From contig NZ_SMZR01000007.1 in the NCBI RefSeq assembly GCF_004358665.1, positions 1 through 64,000 of the forward strand: a stretch of 64,000 nucleotides of DNA, read 5' to 3'. Shown here piece by piece: positions 28,707 through 37,351 of this stretch (position 1 is its first letter; each line of letters starts with the position of its first letter). Below the pieces are notes generated by a model that was not told the origin of the DNA, ran no database searches, and worked only from the letters and a program-made list of their open reading frames with translations. The DNA is from Jeotgalibacillus sp. S-D1. GTDB lineage: Bacteria > Bacillota > Bacilli > Bacillales > Jeotgalibacillaceae. The translations under genes were made by a program, and so were the position numbers.

Positions 28707-28748
28707 TTGTCAGAAGTATAGGACAAACGATGCAAATTTTAATTATTT

Positions 28749-28790
28749 ATTTAGAATATTTACACTATTCTATTTTCATGCTATACTACG
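28749..28790 (+). promoter_or_regulatory. promoter of a short transcript
   Basis: TTTACA, a 17-bp spacer (CTATTCTATTTTCATGC) and TATACT, followed about 20 bases later by a strong AAAGGAGGG. With the terminator at 28933-28981 it defines a ~190-base transcript. Confidence 0.6.
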
Positions 28791-28820
28791 GTTAGATTAA
28801 TTAAAGGAGGGTAGCTTCAA

Positions 28821-28934
28821 ATTACTGACAAACTCTTTATAAAATTTATAAAGAAGGAGAGTGATGAGGAGCGCTTAATTAGAAAAAAGTGCGGTTATAT
28901 GAACGATACGATTACAACATACCCTATAACATAA
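28821..28934 (+). CDS. Candidate 37-residue small protein with ATT start
   Basis: After AAAGGAGGG (spacing nine bases) the only open frame that uses this site starts with ATT and reads ITDKLFIKFIKKESDEE then RLIRKKCGYMNDTITTYPIT, stop. There is an in-frame TAG 12 bases before and no ATG, GTG or TTG at proper distance. A second site, AAGGAG before ATGAGG, would give only four residues. The basic, short product has no recognised family. It could also be a regulatory RNA with an accidental Shine-Dalgarno sequence. Confidence 0.45.
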   Translation: MTDKLFIKFIKKESDEERLIRKKCGYMNDTITTYPIT

Positions 28935-28981
28935 AAACCCGGTGTCAATCTTTCATTGAAAGACTTTGGACCGGGTTTTTA
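28933..28981. terminator. bidirectional terminator of short transcript / osmC
   Basis: AAAAACCCGGT and ACCGGGTTTTT enclose a second inner stem (TCTTTCA/TGAAAGA), between convergent units. Confidence 0.85.
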
Positions 28982-28995
28982 TGCGTTTAGTTATA

Positions 28996-29376
28996 TTAGA
29001 TAATTTCAAACGTTTCTACGATTGTTATGCTGTCTTTAACGGATTGAACCATTGAGCAGTTCTTGTGTGTCAGCTCCATCGCCTTTTGTACTTTTCTCTC
29101 ATCGAGATTTTGTGCTTTAATTTTAAAATGAACTTCAATTTTTTCTACGCGGTTTGCTTTTTCTTCATTTCGTTCAACCTCAGCAAGAACCTCAATATCT
29201 TCGAACTGCAGTCTCATTTTTTCCAACACACTTCTTAATACTCCACCACTGCAAACCGCCACAGATGCTGTGAGCAGCTGATATGGCCGGAAGCCATATT
29301 CTTCATTTCCTGATACGTCCAGTGTGCCATAAGGTAATTGGGTAGTAAATCCGCCTTCTTTCATTTCAAACTTCAT
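28996..29376 (-). CDS. OsmC family protein
   Basis: A 126-residue OsmC/Ohr-fold protein, a group of thiol peroxidases for organic hydroperoxides. The two reactive cysteines are visible in SVAVCSGGVL and THKNCSMV. Start at 29376 (ATG AAG) is chosen from GAAGGAG eight bases upstream; an ATG at 29385 lies too close. Divergent from the MFS gene with a gap of about 110 bases. Confidence 0.9.
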   Translation of the reverse strand: MKFEMKEGGFTTQLPYGTLDVSGNEEYGFRPYQLLTASVAVCSGGVLRSVLEKMRLQFEDIEVLAEVERNEEKANRVEKIEVHFKIKAQNLDERKVQKAMELTHKNCSMVQSVKDSITIVETFEII

Positions 29377-29487
29377 GTTATCCACTCCTTCAACAATTTT
29401 AAAATCTATAGTAAAATTATATACGTTTCCAATTCAATACACGAAAATCATGCTTATCGTTTGTATTCGCAGTCAGGGGTCTTGCAC

Positions 29488-30669
29488 ATGAACATATCAA
29501 CAAAAGTTAGATTTTGGATTTTAGTTTGCATTGTCGCCATCTCAGGTTTTTCGCAGGGAATGCTCCTTCCTTTAATTGCCATTATCTTCGAACAGGATGG
29601 CCTTTCTTCTGCAATGAATGGCATACATGCTACAGGAATTTACATTGGCATTTTAATTGCTTCTCCATTCATGGAAGCACCGCTCAGAAAGTATGGCTAT
29701 AAACCTGTTATTCTTTTTGGCGGATTTATTGTGGGAATGGCACTTCTTCTCTTTCCTTTATGGCCACAATTTTGGTTTTGGTTTGTCCTTCGTCTATTGA
29801 TAGGTGTTGGTGATCAGATGCTCCATTTTTCAACTCAGACCTGGATCACTTCGTTTTCAACAGTCGAAAGGCGCGGCCGTAATATTGCCATTTATGGACT
29901 GTTTTTTTCTTTAGGATTTGCTATAGGACCGGCAATGAGTTCATTGGTTGAAATTAACCGGTCACTGCCGTTTATTATTTCCGGTCTTCTCACTTTTGCT
30001 ACATGGGGATTTGTCTTTTTATTAAAAAATGATTTTCCTGACCATGGAGAAGTGGGAACGACTTCCATTGCAGGCACACTGCACCGTTTTAAGCAGGTGG
30101 CTAAATATGCTTGGGTGGCCTTTCTGCCGCCTCTCTGCTATGGATTTTTAGAAGCATCGCTTCATGGGAATTTCCCGATCTATGCACTTAGAAACGGCAT
30201 TGAAGCAAGTGCAATCGCTCTTATTCTTCCTGCTTTTTCTATCGGCGCGATTGTATTTCAGCTTCCACTCGGCATTCTCAGTGACAAATATGGACGGCAT
30301 CGCATTCTGATGATCGTCTTATTTATCGGAGCTGCCTGCTTTATAGGCTCAGGCCTTTCGGGCACCTCATCATTATGGTTAATTATCTCATTCTTCATTG
30401 CAGGAATGGCTGTTGGCTCCACCTTTTCTCTTGGGATCAGCTACATGACTGATCTGCTGCCAAAAGCACTTCTTCCTGCAGGAAATATTATGTGCGGAGT
30501 TGCCTTTAGTATCGGAAGTGTCAGCGGACCAGCTGCAGGCGGATTAATTATTGAGTTTTTCGCTCAAGGCTTCTTTTACATCATCAGCATGCTGCTGCTT
30601 TCCGTATTCATGAGCCTGTGGGTATTTTCTATCGTCAGCAAAAATAAAAATCAGGCTGCTGCAACATAA
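29488..30669 (+). CDS. yfkF: MFS transporter (YfkF)
   Basis: A 393-residue, 12-helix major facilitator, probably a proton-driven drug or metabolite exporter. GILSDKYGRHRI between helices 8 and 9 is the MFS loop signature and GVGDQMLHFSTQTW marks the first half. Start at 29488 is used because upstream sequence in frame belongs to the divergent osmC gene; the ribosome site (GGGGT) is weak. In B. subtilis yfkF and yfkH are neighbours. Confidence 0.88.
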   Translation: MNISTKVRFWILVCIVAISGFSQGMLLPLIAIIFEQDGLSSAMNGIHATGIYIGILIASPFMEAPLRKYGYKPVILFGGFIVGMALLLFPLWPQFWFWFVLRLLIGVGDQMLHFSTQTWITSFSTVERRGRNIAIYGLFFSLGFAIGPAMSSLVEINRSLPFIISGLLTFATWGFVFLLKNDFPDHGEVGTTSIAGTLHRFKQVAKYAWVAFLPPLCYGFLEASLHGNFPIYALRNGIEASAIALILPAFSIGAIVFQLPLGILSDKYGRHRILMIVLFIGAACFIGSGLSGTSSLWLIISFFIAGMAVGSTFSLGISYMTDLLPKALLPAGNIMCGVAFSIGSVSGPAAGGLIIEFFAQGFFYIISMLLLSVFMSLWVFSIVSKNKNQAAAT

Positions 30670-30673
30670 AACG

Positions 30674-30776
30674 AAAAACAGGATTGGCAGATGCCAATCC
30701 TTAGTTTGGAGAGAACCCCCCTTGGTTTTTCTCTCCAAGCTTTTTTGTAAGAAAAAACATTCAGCATTTATTTTAT
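30674..30776 (+). repeat. left 103-bp inverted repeat / composite terminator
   Basis: Carries hairpin A (GGATTGGCAGATGCCAATCC, 30681-30700) and hairpin B (TTGGAGAGAA...TTCTCTCCAA then GCTTTTTT). Hairpin A has its T-run outward on the minus strand, B on the plus strand, so it can stop both the MFS and the sensor-kinase transcripts. The same 103 bp occur inverted at 36224-36326 with 12 mismatches and no gaps, flanking the five-gene module. Confidence 0.85.
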
Positions 30777-30866
30777 TAAGCAGAAGAAAATAGCCTTCCA
30801 CACAACACAAAAATCGCAGCCTTTTATGTTCTGGTGATGTAATGTTAGTGGTTCAAAGCGACTTTT

Positions 30867-32291
30867 TTATTTTCCAATATTTTCATTTTTATTGGATAAT
30901 GAAATTTGGAATGTCGTTCCGAATAAAGAGCTTTTAAGCAAGGTCAAGTTTCCTCCCATTGACTGAGCTATCATTTTGCTAAATGGGAGACCGAGGCCAA
31001 GACCGCCAACTTTGAATTTTTTCTCTTCTCCACGATAAAAGCGTTCAAATATGAGATCTTTTTCTTCTTCTTTTATGCCTGATCCTGTATCTGTTACATT
31101 GATGTGAATCATCCCTGGACTTGAATGGAGCTGAACATCAATACCCCCTTCTCCCTCCACAGCATGAAGAGCATTATTAAGAAGGTTTGTCATGATCTGT
31201 TGAAAACGCATGTTGTCAACTGGCAGATGAACATCCTCCTTCAAGAGATGTAAAGATAAATGGATCTTCCCTTTCTCCTGACCTACCTCCCAATTATGAA
31301 CGGCCTCCTTCACAGTGCGGTTGATGGATTGCATTTTCTTTGCAAGGGGGATGGAATTGGCAGCAAAGGTATTAAAAGCGAGAAGATCGAGAACCATTCG
31401 TTCCAATTTTTCTGTTTCTTTGAGAGAAATTCTAATAAATTCTGCTGCTTCTTTTTGATCAACGATTCCATCTTTGACGGCACGTAGCATTCCGCTAATA
31501 GAAGTCACTGGTGTCTTTAGTTCATGGGTTACTCCAGCTAATAACTGGGTCCGTAACTCTTCAAGATGCTCTAATTTATTCGACATTTCCTGAAAAGATT
31601 GAATGAGGTCATATAGTTCTGCTTCTTTTACGTCCTCATCCTGAATTTCAAAACCATAATTCCCTTCTTTCACTTCTCGCGCAGCTTGAGCGACTTCTTT
31701 GATCGGTTTTGACAGCCTCCGTGATAAGAAATAAATGGCGATCCAGCCGAGTAAAGCGAGCATGACCAAAATTAAAAATAGCTGCAAGTATTCCTGTTTG
31801 ACGGCGATCAGGTTTTCCTCGGATTCAGTGAGAATAACCCAGCCAACCGTCACATCGTTTATGTCAATGGGTTTTTTTACGACATAAAAGGTACCTGTTG
31901 AGAAGGAAACTTTATTAATTGTCTTTTTCTCATCCAGAATAGAGGCAGTAAATTGTTTAGATAAGGTTTGTCCGTCCCGACGATCCTGGAACACCACATT
32001 CCCCTCTTGATCCAAGACGTACAAATTCGGTCTGCTGTTGATATTCATAAAATCTTCCCGGCTCTGAATGAACCTAGCTTCTTCTTCCTTCGGTACAACC
32101 CTGCCGTCATTAACCAAACGCCCTGCTGTTTGTTCTGCTACAAACTCCATCATGCTTAACCGATTTTCCAGTGTTTGATAGCGCATCCATGTAACAGAAA
32201 TCAACCCAATAACAAATAGTCCAACAACTAAGGTCCAGACATACCTCGTTGTCCAATACCGCTGCAAAGGAATTTTCTTATTGGTAAACAC
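30867..32291 (-). CDS. Sensor histidine kinase
   Basis: A 474-residue membrane kinase: helix 1 at about 15-36, an extracytoplasmic sensor region (37-165), helix 2 at about 169-189, HAMP, then HisKA with the phospho-accepting His256 in GVTHELKTPVTS, and ATPase boxes NLLNNALHA, DTGSGI and GLGLGLPF. Start is GTG at 32291, overlapping the regulator gene by 14 bases. It should act with that regulator. Placed divergent from the VTC/DUF4956/CotH genes, its likely targets. The signal is unknown. Confidence 0.93.
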   Translation of the reverse strand: MFTNKKIPLQRYWTTRYVWTLVVGLFVIGLISVTWMRYQTLENRLSMMEFVAEQTAGRLVNDGRVVPKEEEARFIQSREDFMNINSRPNLYVLDQEGNVVFQDRRDGQTLSKQFTASILDEKKTINKVSFSTGTFYVVKKPIDINDVTVGWVILTESEENLIAVKQEYLQLFLILVMLALLGWIAIYFLSRRLSKPIKEVAQAAREVKEGNYGFEIQDEDVKEAELYDLIQSFQEMSNKLEHLEELRTQLLAGVTHELKTPVTSISGMLRAVKDGIVDQKEAAEFIRISLKETEKLERMVLDLLAFNTFAANSIPLAKKMQSINRTVKEAVHNWEVGQEKGKIHLSLHLLKEDVHLPVDNMRFQQIMTNLLNNALHAVEGEGGIDVQLHSSPGMIHINVTDTGSGIKEEEKDLIFERFYRGEEKKFKVGGLGLGLPFSKMIAQSMGGNLTLLKSSLFGTTFQISLSNKNENIGK

Positions 32292-32955
32292 TAAGCTGAT
32301 ACCCTAACCCGCGAAGCGTACGTATTTCCCCTTGAGAAGCCGGCCAATCCCGAAGCGAATTTCGTATGCGTTTGATGCTCACATCGACAGCCCGATCGCT
32401 GCCCTCATATTCCCATCCCCACACTCTTTCGATCAGTTGGTCCCTCGTGAAGGTCTGATTGGGATGCTCTGCAAAAAACGTCAGCAGAGATAAATCACGA
32501 GGAGTCAGCGTAATCTCTTCACCATCTACTTTTATTCGGTGACCTATGAGATCCACGTGCAAACTCCCGAAGCGTTTAACAGCCGGGGTTTCCTTTCCCG
32601 CACGCCGTAAGACAGCCTTAACACGGGCGACTACCTCATCTCCTACGAATGGTTTTGCAATGTAATCATCCGCCCCTTGATTCAGTCCGCTTAAACGATT
32701 ACCCACTTCGCTCAGAGCGGTAAGCATAATGACAGGACAGTCGCTTATTTTTCGTATTTCCTTCAGTACATCCCATCCATTTTTCCCTGGAAGCATAACA
32801 TCCAGGATGACTAGGGATGGGGATTCTTGATGAAAACGCTCCAGCACTTCATCTCCTCTATATACGTGCACGGTTTCATAATTCGCCTTTTTTAAATAAG
32901 CCTTCAATACTTGACTGATGGGCATTTCATCTTCGACAATCATTAATTTCCCCAT
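32278..32955 (-). CDS. OmpR-family response regulator
   Basis: A 225-residue regulator: receiver domain with Asp52 as the phosphorylation site (LVILDVMLPGKNGW), Lys in IAKPF, and a C-terminal winged helix (RDLSLLTFFAEHPNQTFTRDQL). Partner of the overlapping kinase. GAAGGTGG precedes the ATG. A pair of direct repeats in the shared upstream region is a plausible binding site. Confidence 0.95.
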   Translation of the reverse strand: MGKLMIVEDEMPISQVLKAYLKKANYETVHVYRGDEVLERFHQESPSLVILDVMLPGKNGWDVLKEIRKISDCPVIMLTALSEVGNRLSGLNQGADDYIAKPFVGDEVVARVKAVLRRAGKETPAVKRFGSLHVDLIGHRIKVDGEEITLTPRDLSLLTFFAEHPNQTFTRDQLIERVWGWEYEGSDRAVDVSIKRIRNSLRDWPASQGEIRTLRGLGYQLSVYQ

Positions 32956-33007
32956 ATCTTTTCCACCTTCTCCAGCTACAATTTTTCATCAGAATAACAT
33001 AAGGGCA

Positions 33008-33024
33008 TGTCAAACAGATGTCAA
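33008..33024 (+). promoter_or_regulatory. candidate response-regulator box, two TGTCAAA repeats
   Basis: TGTCAAA at 33008 and again at 33019, 11 bp apart, in the 173-bp gap between the divergent regulator and VTC genes. Two same-strand half sites one helical turn apart are the usual form for OmpR/PhoP-type dimers. The rest of the gap is AT-rich. Confidence 0.5.
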
Positions 33025-33128
33025 AAATTATTCGATTGCAGGTAGTATGTTTTGTTTATTTTTTCCCTTGCCATCCTCCTGACACATTTCCGATTTACAG
33101 TATGGTGAGTGAAAGGAGGATATGATTC

Positions 33129-33842
33129 ATGCAAAAAAAATTAAAGTTCCGTCATGAAATGAAATATTATGTCAATTACCATCAGTATCATTTGATAAGA
33201 CATCGGCTGAAACACTTCCTTCATCAGGATTCCCATGCTGATCACAAAGGAGAATACCATATTCGAAGCGTCTATTTTGATGATATGGAGGACAAGGCAC
33301 TACAGGAAAAACAAGCCGGTGTTGAAAACCGCAACAAATATAGAGCCAGGTTTTATAATGGGGATGATTCAGTCATTCATTTTGAGAAGAAAATTAAACG
33401 TAATACTTTTATCGCTAAGCAAAAAGCAGCAATTTCAAGAAGTACACTGGACCGCCTAATCAAGGGTGACTTCACTGTTCTGCAGGATACCACTTCTCCA
33501 CTCTTAAAAGAGGTGCATTATGAAATGAAGAACCGCCTTTTGAGACCAAAAGTCATTGTGGATTATGTCAGAGAAGCCTACATTGCTAAAGAAGGCAATG
33601 TCCGCATCACTTTTGATAAGGATTTGCGAACCGGTCTTCAGAAAATCGATCCCTTCGATAAGGATCTGTACCCTGTGAAAGCGTTGGACGAACCGGTCTA
33701 TATCCTGGAAGTAAAATTTGATGAGTATATTCCCAATTATATACGGGATGCCCTCCAATTAAACGGACTTCAACGGCAGGCCGCTTCAAAATATACCATT
33801 TGCCGTAAATTCACCAAAAAGAATGCTTGGGAGGATCAATAA
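33129..33842 (+). CDS. VTC-domain polyphosphate polymerase-like protein
   Basis: A 237-residue protein with a single VTC domain, the tunnel-shaped triphosphate fold that makes polyphosphate from ATP in yeast Vtc4. Tunnel residues expected in basic positions are seen: FRHEMKYYV, RSVYFDD, KYRARFY, HFEKKIKR, VDYVREAY, ILEVKFDEY and SKYTICRKF. No membrane helix. GAAAGGAGG is upstream. Its stop codon overlaps the next start by one base (TAATG), so DUF4956 is made with it. Enzymatic activity is inferred only. Confidence 0.9.
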   Translation: MQKKLKFRHEMKYYVNYHQYHLIRHRLKHFLHQDSHADHKGEYHIRSVYFDDMEDKALQEKQAGVENRNKYRARFYNGDDSVIHFEKKIKRNTFIAKQKAAISRSTLDRLIKGDFTVLQDTTSPLLKEVHYEMKNRLLRPKVIVDYVREAYIAKEGNVRITFDKDLRTGLQKIDPFDKDLYPVKALDEPVYILEVKFDEYIPNYIRDALQLNGLQRQAASKYTICRKFTKKNAWEDQ

Positions 33843-34540
33843 TGCAAAACGAAAATAATAATCAAATGTCTTTCTCAGATCTTTTGAATACAGAAATATT
33901 AGCCAACTTCAATACAGATATATCACTTACCCAAATAAGCATTACGATGCTACTATCTTTTTTAATTGGACTGTTTATCTACACATTATATAAGCGCATA
34001 TTCAGCGGAGTTCTTTATTCAAAGAACTTCAATATTACCCTTGTCGGCCTTTCGATGATTACTTCGCTTGTCATCATGGCAATTGGATCTAATCTTATCT
34101 TATCGCTTGGAATGGTTGGTGCTCTTTCCATTGTCCGTTTTAGAACACCTATTAAGGACCCAACAGACTTAGTATTTTTATTTTGGGCACTCGCCAGTGG
34201 AATCATTACTGGAGCAGGCTTTTATTCTTTAGCTATTTTGGGTTCCATTATTGTTGGAGTGGTTTTATTCGTCTTTATGAAAAAATCCAAATTCGAGACA
34301 CCTTACTTATTTATCGTAAGCTTTAACGGAGAAACTACAGAACAAAATATCTACGAACAAATTAAAAAAACGGTCAACCGTTATGACATCAAACAAAAAT
34401 CTGTCACCGCCTCAGAAACAGAAATTACATTTGAAGTCCGATTAAAAGAAAAAGAGCCCGGTTTCGTGAACAGCATCACTAATATCCAGGGTGTGGAAAA
34501 TGCCGTATTGCTTAGCTATAACGGCGATTACGTACAATAA
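33842..34540 (+). CDS. DUF4956 membrane protein
   Basis: A 232-residue protein with about four membrane helices in residues 25-150 and a small soluble C-terminal domain (about 155-230). ALSIVRFRTPIKDPTDLVFLFWALASG is the sense of the conserved core of DUF4956. These proteins are regularly encoded with VTC-domain and CotH proteins and might form the membrane channel or anchor, which is inference. Start set at 33842 after GGGAGG. Confidence 0.9.
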   Translation: MQNENNNQMSFSDLLNTEILANFNTDISLTQISITMLLSFLIGLFIYTLYKRIFSGVLYSKNFNITLVGLSMITSLVIMAIGSNLILSLGMVGALSIVRFRTPIKDPTDLVFLFWALASGIITGAGFYSLAILGSIIVGVVLFVFMKKSKFETPYLFIVSFNGETTEQNIYEQIKKTVNRYDIKQKSVTASETEITFEVRLKEKEPGFVNSITNIQGVENAVLLSYNGDYVQ

Positions 34541-34548
34541 AATTCAAC

Positions 34549-34571
34549 AGGGGGCAGCACTCTGTTGATTT
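34549..34571 (+). promoter_or_regulatory. small hairpin between DUF4956 and cotH genes
   Basis: CAACAG and CTGTTG pair around GGGGCAGCACT with a short T-poor tail. It may set mRNA levels between the two genes rather than end the transcript. Confidence 0.4.
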
Positions 34572-34590
34572 ATAAGAAAGGTGATTCACA

Positions 34591-36156
34591 TTGACGATAA
34601 TGAAAAAAAGCCTGATGGCAAGTGCTGTGATGATCTTCTTACTATTTGTCAGGGCACTGACAGCGAATGCAGAGGAGACGCCCATTTTTAATAAAGAAGA
34701 AATTAGTGAGGTGAACATTGTAATTGATGAATCTGACTTTGAAGATATGCTTGAGAATCCATTAGAGGAAGAATATAAGCAAGCTACTGTCAATTATAAT
34801 GGAATTGAAATTTCAAACACAGGTGTACGAGTAAAGGGTAATTCCACTCTAATGTCTGTAGCGAATTCAGAGTCTGATCGCTATAGCTTTAAATTGAATT
34901 TTAACAAATATATAGAACAGGACCTTGATGGATTCACCAAAATTAATTTGAATAATAACTTCGCCGATCCTTCCTATATGCGGGAATATTTAACCTATGA
35001 ACTCATGGAAAAAATGGGTATTAAAACTCCGGAGTACTCTTATATCCGCGTTTCTGTGAACGGAGAGCCTTACGGGTTATATTTAAGTGTTGAAAATATT
35101 GAAGAGCCCTATCTAGAACGCCATTTCGACAATACTACCGGGAATTTATTTAAAGCAGATACAGGAGCTAACCTCGCCTGGGAAGAAGGAATGAGCATGG
35201 ACGATACGAACCTTGAACAAAAATTAGGTTTGCGTCAAAACACCTCTCTGCTGCAACTTATTGAAGCTCTTGATGAGGGGGAAAATGTAGAAAACTATTT
35301 TGATGTTGATTCCTATCTCCGTTATCTTGCATGCAGTACGGTCCTGGCAAATATGGACAGCTATCAGGGAAATTTAAGCCACAACTATTATTTATATGAA
35401 CACGATGAAATTTTCACCTTCCTTCCCTGGGACCACAATATGTCGATAGGCGGCATGGGAAATGGTGAAGAACAAATCGAAATGCTTATCGATGAACCTA
35501 CCATTGGGACCGTAGATGAACACCCTTTAACAAACTATGTTTTATCTAATGAAGAATACAAAGAAACCTATCACACATATCTTCAGGAAGCCATCAATGA
35601 ACTTGGAAATTTTGAACAGCGAGTAAGTGAATTACAGGATTTGATCGGTGATGATGTTAGAGAGGATCCAACGGCTTTTTATTCGTATGACCAATTCCTG
35701 GATAATACAGGAAGTAAAGCCGTCGATGATATCCCTGGAATTTCGGACTTCTTAGCCCAAAGGATTGAGAACGTACAGCAGCAGTTGGATGGAGATATAC
35801 CCCGCTATAAAAACGGCGAAGGATTGAGCTTCGGAGGCATGATGGGTGGTGGAATGATGGGCGGCGGAATACCCGGAGGATTGGAAGAAGGACAGATGCC
35901 TGGTGGAATGCCGGAGGAAATGCCTGGTGAGATGCCCGAGGGAGTGCCTGGAGGAATGCCGGAGGGGATTCCTGGTGATATGCCTGAAGGAATGCAGCGC
36001 GGAATGCCTGGGGGAATCCATGAAGGAATGATGGGGGGCAACTCCACTGCCGACACAACTGCACAGTTCAGGAATCTGATTGTGGTATCTGTTCTCGTCT
36101 TCTTATTATTAGGAACGACCGTATTTATTAATCTTTTTAAAAGATATGGTTCTTAA
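34591..36156 (+). CDS. CotH-family kinase-like protein, membrane anchored
   Basis: A 521-residue protein with a signal helix (about 5-27), a CotH domain (35-400) with [32 protein letters not shown] and [12 protein letters not shown] (the Asp fits the CotH kinase active site), a Met/Gly/Pro/Glu-rich repeat tract at about 410-485 (units like MPGGMPEG) and a C-terminal membrane helix (493-515). CotH kinases phosphorylate secreted or spore-coat proteins. Spore-coat CotH has neither this repeat nor tail anchor, so an envelope role is more likely. TTG start after AAAGGTG. Confidence 0.87.
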   Translation: MTIMKKSLMASAVMIFLLFVRALTANAEETPIFNKEEISEVNIVIDESDFEDMLENPLEEEYKQATVNYNGIEISNTGVRVKGNSTLMSVANSESDRYSFKLNFNKYIEQDLDGFTKINLNNNFADPSYMREYLTYELMEKMGIKTPEYSYIRVSVNGEPYGLYLSVENIEEPYLERHFDNTTGNLFKADTGANLAWEEGMSMDDTNLEQKLGLRQNTSLLQLIEALDEGENVENYFDVDSYLRYLACSTVLANMDSYQGNLSHNYYLYEHDEIFTFLPWDHNMSIGGMGNGEEQIEMLIDEPTIGTVDEHPLTNYVLSNEEYKETYHTYLQEAINELGNFEQRVSELQDLIGDDVREDPTAFYSYDQFLDNTGSKAVDDIPGISDFLAQRIENVQQQLDGDIPRYKNGEGLSFGGMMGGGMMGGGIPGGLEEGQMPGGMPEEMPGEMPEGVPGGMPEGIPGDMPEGMQRGMPGGIHEGMMGGNSTADTTAQFRNLIVVSVLVFLLLGTTVFINLFKRYGS

Positions 36157-36223
36157 GTGAGGGGGAAAAAATCAAGATAAACCAAAACAAACAATTGCTC
36201 TTTACCACCAGGAGAGAATGAGT

Positions 36224-36326
36224 ATAAGATAAATTCTGAATGTTTTTTCATACAAAAAAGCTTGAAGAGAAAAACCACGGAGGTTTCTCTTCAAGCTGAG
36301 GATTGGCAGATGCCAATCCTGTTTTT
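36224..36326 (-). repeat. right 103-bp inverted repeat / composite terminator
   Basis: Inverted copy of 30674-30776 (91 of 103 positions equal, no gaps). Hairpin A is at 36300-36319 with TGTTTTTATT on the plus strand, hairpin B (CTTGAAGAGAAA...TTTCTCTTCAAG) has its T-run on the minus strand. It sits eight bases from the YihY stop and 67 bases from the cotH stop, ending both. Confidence 0.85.
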
Positions 36327-36333
36327 ATTCTGT

Positions 36334-37314
36334 TTAAGATGAATAAGGCTTGTGCCTCTTTCTGGCTGCCATTGTTGCGTTGATTTGTGCCCCAATCATC
36401 ATAATAATGCCCGATAGGTAAAGCCAGATCATCAGTACGATAATTCCTCCGACACTGCCATAAGTAGAAGCATAGTTTCCAAAGCTGCTAACATAATAGG
36501 CAAAAAGGAAAGAAGTTAATGACCATCCGATTACGGCAAAGATTGCTCCTGGAATAACACTGATAAAGCGGATCTTAACATTAGGTACAAATGTATATAA
36601 CCCTATAAAGACCATTAAAAGAACAAATGGGGTTACTCCAAAGCGCAAAACATTCCAGATCGTTAAAAATTCATCTGATAGGCCAAAAGCTGAAAAAACA
36701 ACCTGGCCAATTTGCTGCCCGAAAATAGGCAGCAGCAGGGCGGTCACAACAACGCCAATCATGGCAATCGTCCAGACAATTGCCATGCTGCGCGCCACAA
36801 TGAACGACCTGGTTTCCTGAACTTCGTATGCATGATTAAAGGAACGCATTAGTGCATTCATGCCGTTTGATGCTGACCAAAGGGTACCAAGCAGACCCAC
36901 AGATAAAATACTTGAACTCTGTCCTGTCGCCACCTCTGAAACGGTCGATTCAATTAACGCCATTGTTTCTCCCGGGGCAAATTCAGCGAACACATCGAGA
37001 AGCTGATCCTGGGTAATTGGCAGAAAAGGTACAAGGGCCATAGCGAAAATTAATAACGGAAAAAGCGAGAGAAGGAAGAAATAAGCCAGCTGAGCTCCAA
37101 GACCCGGAGTATCGCTTTTTGTAAATCGCTGCATTACTTCCTTAATAAAACCGCCGACTGTATTATAGTTTCCATGCCTGGCGCCTGTATGTATTGCATC
37201 AGTCATATCCGCTAAATGCTGGTTTTTCTGTCCTTCTTTCCATTGTGCATTATCCCTGGTTGACCGAGTCTTTTTGAGAGGTTGATTTTTGGTTTTCCTG
37301 CTTTGCTCACTCAT
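36334..37314 (-). CDS. yfkH: YihY/BrkB family inner membrane protein (YfkH)
   Basis: A 326-residue membrane protein with six helices, a ~60-residue charged N-terminal extension, and the family stretch GLGAQLAYFFLLSLFPLLIF then SVGLLGTLWSASNGMNALMRSFNHAY. Annotated in the past as RNase BN, but this is not supported; function unknown. GGGAGG stands upstream of the ATG. Ends at the composite terminator. Confidence 0.92.
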   Translation of the reverse strand: MSEQSRKTKNQPLKKTRSTRDNAQWKEGQKNQHLADMTDAIHTGARHGNYNTVGGFIKEVMQRFTKSDTPGLGAQLAYFFLLSLFPLLIFAMALVPFLPITQDQLLDVFAEFAPGETMALIESTVSEVATGQSSSILSVGLLGTLWSASNGMNALMRSFNHAYEVQETRSFIVARSMAIVWTIAMIGVVVTALLLPIFGQQIGQVVFSAFGLSDEFLTIWNVLRFGVTPFVLLMVFIGLYTFVPNVKIRFISVIPGAIFAVIGWSLTSFLFAYYVSSFGNYASTYGSVGGIIVLMIWLYLSGIIMMIGAQINATMAARKRHKPYSS

Positions 37315-37351
37315 TTAACCGCCTCCCTTATAATTAATTTAACTGTTTCGG

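Noticed and set aside
29338-29487. N-terminal extension of the MFS transporter
   Set aside because: It would overlap the divergent osmC gene and adds a non-membrane, low-quality segment; start moved to 29488.
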